A stretch of 50,036 nt of DNA from an uncultured Lachnospiraceae bacterium (GTDB lineage Bacteria > Bacillota > Clostridia > Lachnospirales > Lachnospiraceae), in contig OMTX01000189.1 of the NCBI GenBank assembly GCA_900314085.1, positions 1 to 50,036 on the forward strand, written 5' to 3'. Each line of letters begins with the position of its first letter. The stretch's first letter is position 1. A model generated the notes under the pieces. The model had not been told where the DNA came from and did not search any database. It saw only the letters and a program-made list of their open reading frames with translations. Shown in pieces: positions 48,986-50,036 of the stretch. The position numbers and the translations under genes are program-made.

Positions 48986-48993
48986 CTAATATT

Positions 48994-50036
48994 TCAGGTT
49001 GTGAACCTGTCGCGGAAGGACTTCTTCTTCTTTTCCGCCTTGACCTTCGTTCCGCCGGGAGTGAGTGTCATGCCCGTCGCATCGTCGAAGGCCTTGAGGG
49101 CCTCCTTCGCTTCGGCATTAAGGCTCGTCGGAACCTGAACGACCAGGGTCACATAGTGGTCGCCCCGCATGTTTTCATTGCGGAGGGACGGGATGCCCTT
49201 GCCCTTGAGGCGGATCGTCGTATTCGTCTGGGTGCCGGCCTTAACGTCGTAGGATACCTTGCCGTCGATCGTGTCAATGATGGCCTCTCCGCCGAGGGCT
49301 GCCTGGGCGAAGGAAATCGGGGCTTCGGAATAGACGTCATAATTGTGCCGCTTGAAGACAGGGTCTTCCTTGACGCGGACCTCGACAAGCAGGTCGCCCC
49401 GCTCGCCGCCGTTCGTACCGGGCTCGCCCTTTCCGCGGATGCGGACAGCCTGCCCGTCATCGATGCCGGCAGGGATATTGACAGAAAGACGCTTCTTCTT
49501 TGCGACGTAGCCGGTGCCGTGGCAGTCCGGGCAGGGGGATTCTATGATTTCGCCGGTGCCGTGGCAGTCCGGGCAGGTCGTGACATTCTGGATCGTGCCG
49601 AAGAAGGACTGCTGCGTCATGACAATCTGGCCCTTGCCGCCGCACTTCGGGCACTTCTTCTTGCCCGTTCCCGGCCGGGCGCCGGTGCCGTGGCAGGTTT
49701 CGCACTCATCCTTCAGGACGATTTCAAGTTCCTTCGTGCAGCCGAAGGCCGCATCGTGGAAGGAGACCGTGACGGCCGCCCGGAGATTGGCTCCCTTCAT
49801 GGGGCCGTTTGAAGCCCTGCGGCGCGACGTTCCTCCGCCGAAGAAGTCCCCGAAGATATCGGAAAACATGTCGGAGAAGTCCATGCCGGAGAAGTCGAAG
49901 CCGCCGCCTCCTGCGCCGCCCTCAAAGGCCGCATGGCCGAACTGGTCGTACTGCTTCCGCTTCTCGGGATCGGACAGGACGGCGTAGGCCTCGGAGCATT
50001 CCTTGAATTTGGCCTCGGCCTCCTTGTCTCCCGGGT
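48994..50036 (-). CDS. dnaJ: chaperone DnaJ, N-terminus cut by the window edge
   Basis: The frame stays open to the right edge, so the gene is partial. From the edge the end of the J domain is visible ([25 protein letters not shown]), then a Gly/Phe-rich linker, the zinc-finger domain with four CxxCxGxG motifs ([24 protein letters not shown] twice), and the C-terminal substrate-binding domains. DnaJ stimulates DnaK and holds unfolded proteins. The HPD motif lies beyond the window. Confidence 0.97.
   Translation of the reverse strand, partial: PGDKEAEAKFKECSEAYAVLSDPEKRKQYDQFGHAAFEGGAGGGGFDFSGMDFSDMFSDIFGDFFGGGTSRRRASNGPMKGANLRAAVTVSFHDAAFGCTKELEIVLKDECETCHGTGARPGTGKKKCPKCGGKGQIVMTQQSFFGTIQNVTTCPDCHGTGEIIESPCPDCHGTGYVAKKKRLSVNIPAGIDDGQAVRIRGKGEPGTNGGERGDLLVEVRVKEDPVFKRHNYDVYSEAPISFAQAALGGEAIIDTIDGKVSYDVKAGTQTNTTIRLKGKGIPSLRNENMRGDHYVTLVVQVPTSLNAEAKEALKAFDDATGMTLTPGGTKVKAEKKKKSFRDRFTT

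Noticed and set aside
1..50036. tRNA genes, prophage or insertion sequences with transposase
   Set aside because: I saw no tRNA-like cloverleaf with a T-arm motif, no integrase, phage structural gene or transposase frame.

Overview
The window is a GC-rich stretch (somewhat above half G+C by eye) from a low-GC-lineage anaerobe, most likely a Clostridia/Lachnospiraceae-type Firmicute. The basis is gene content: IreB-RuvX-DUF1292, RNase J, ClpC, a TrmR plus U32-protease pair, an HPr-like protein, a YajC-Tgt pair, an alcohol-acetyltransferase-like protein with a zinc-ribbon membrane protein, and a complete-looking anaerobic (cbi) cobalamin pathway. I cannot name the species. Nearly every gene lies on the minus strand, so it is read here from right to left; the only convincing plus-strand gene is the HPr-like one at 42836-43063.

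Right part (50036 to about 31885), housekeeping: dnaJ (cut by the window edge), a YefM-YoeB toxin-antitoxin module with its own promoter and operator, prmA, a cysteine desulfurase and thiI (sulfur transfer to tRNA), an accessory DUF4143 ATPase, the HPr-like gene, mtaB, ireB, ruvX, a DUF1292 gene, RNase J, trmR, a U32 protease-like tRNA hydroxylase, a lactonase-like beta-propeller, aroC, tgt and yajC. A compact 153-bp element with a 14-bp terminal inverted repeat and several internal stems sits between the lactonase gene and aroC.

Middle part (31866 to 8765), about 23 kb of vitamin B12 genes behind a cobalamin riboswitch (31705-31866) and an intrinsic terminator. In reading order: lipoprotein-type cobaltochelatase CbiK, a two-repeat lipoprotein, a Cys-rich small protein, a BtuF-like binding protein, a BtuC-like permease, a fused ABC ATPase-CbiD, a fused CbiF-CbiG, CbiH, CbiJ, CbiET, CbiA, CobT, CobD, CbiP, CbiC, CobU, CobS, a short CobU-like protein, CobC and CbiB. 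Together they take sirohydrochlorin and cobalt through ring contraction, amidation and lower-ligand assembly and import corrinoids. CbiL, the corrinoid adenosyltransferase and a CbiMNQO cobalt importer are not seen here. Several enzymes carry hydrophilic low-complexity insertions, and several gene junctions are filled by tandem repeats that start at the upstream stop codon.

Left part (8605 to 1): the acetyltransferase-like gene with its zinc-ribbon partner, a large single-pass surface protein, clpC with an unusual AT-hook-like tail, a small conserved protein and radA. A strong minus-strand promoter at 121-149 reads out of the left edge, possibly into an rRNA operon.

The observations I would check first are the tandem mini-ORF array between cbiD and cbiF (24154-24438), the structured element at 34918-35070, the ABC-CbiD fusion, the surface-anchored CbiK group, and two families of short DNA words that recur inside unrelated genes.
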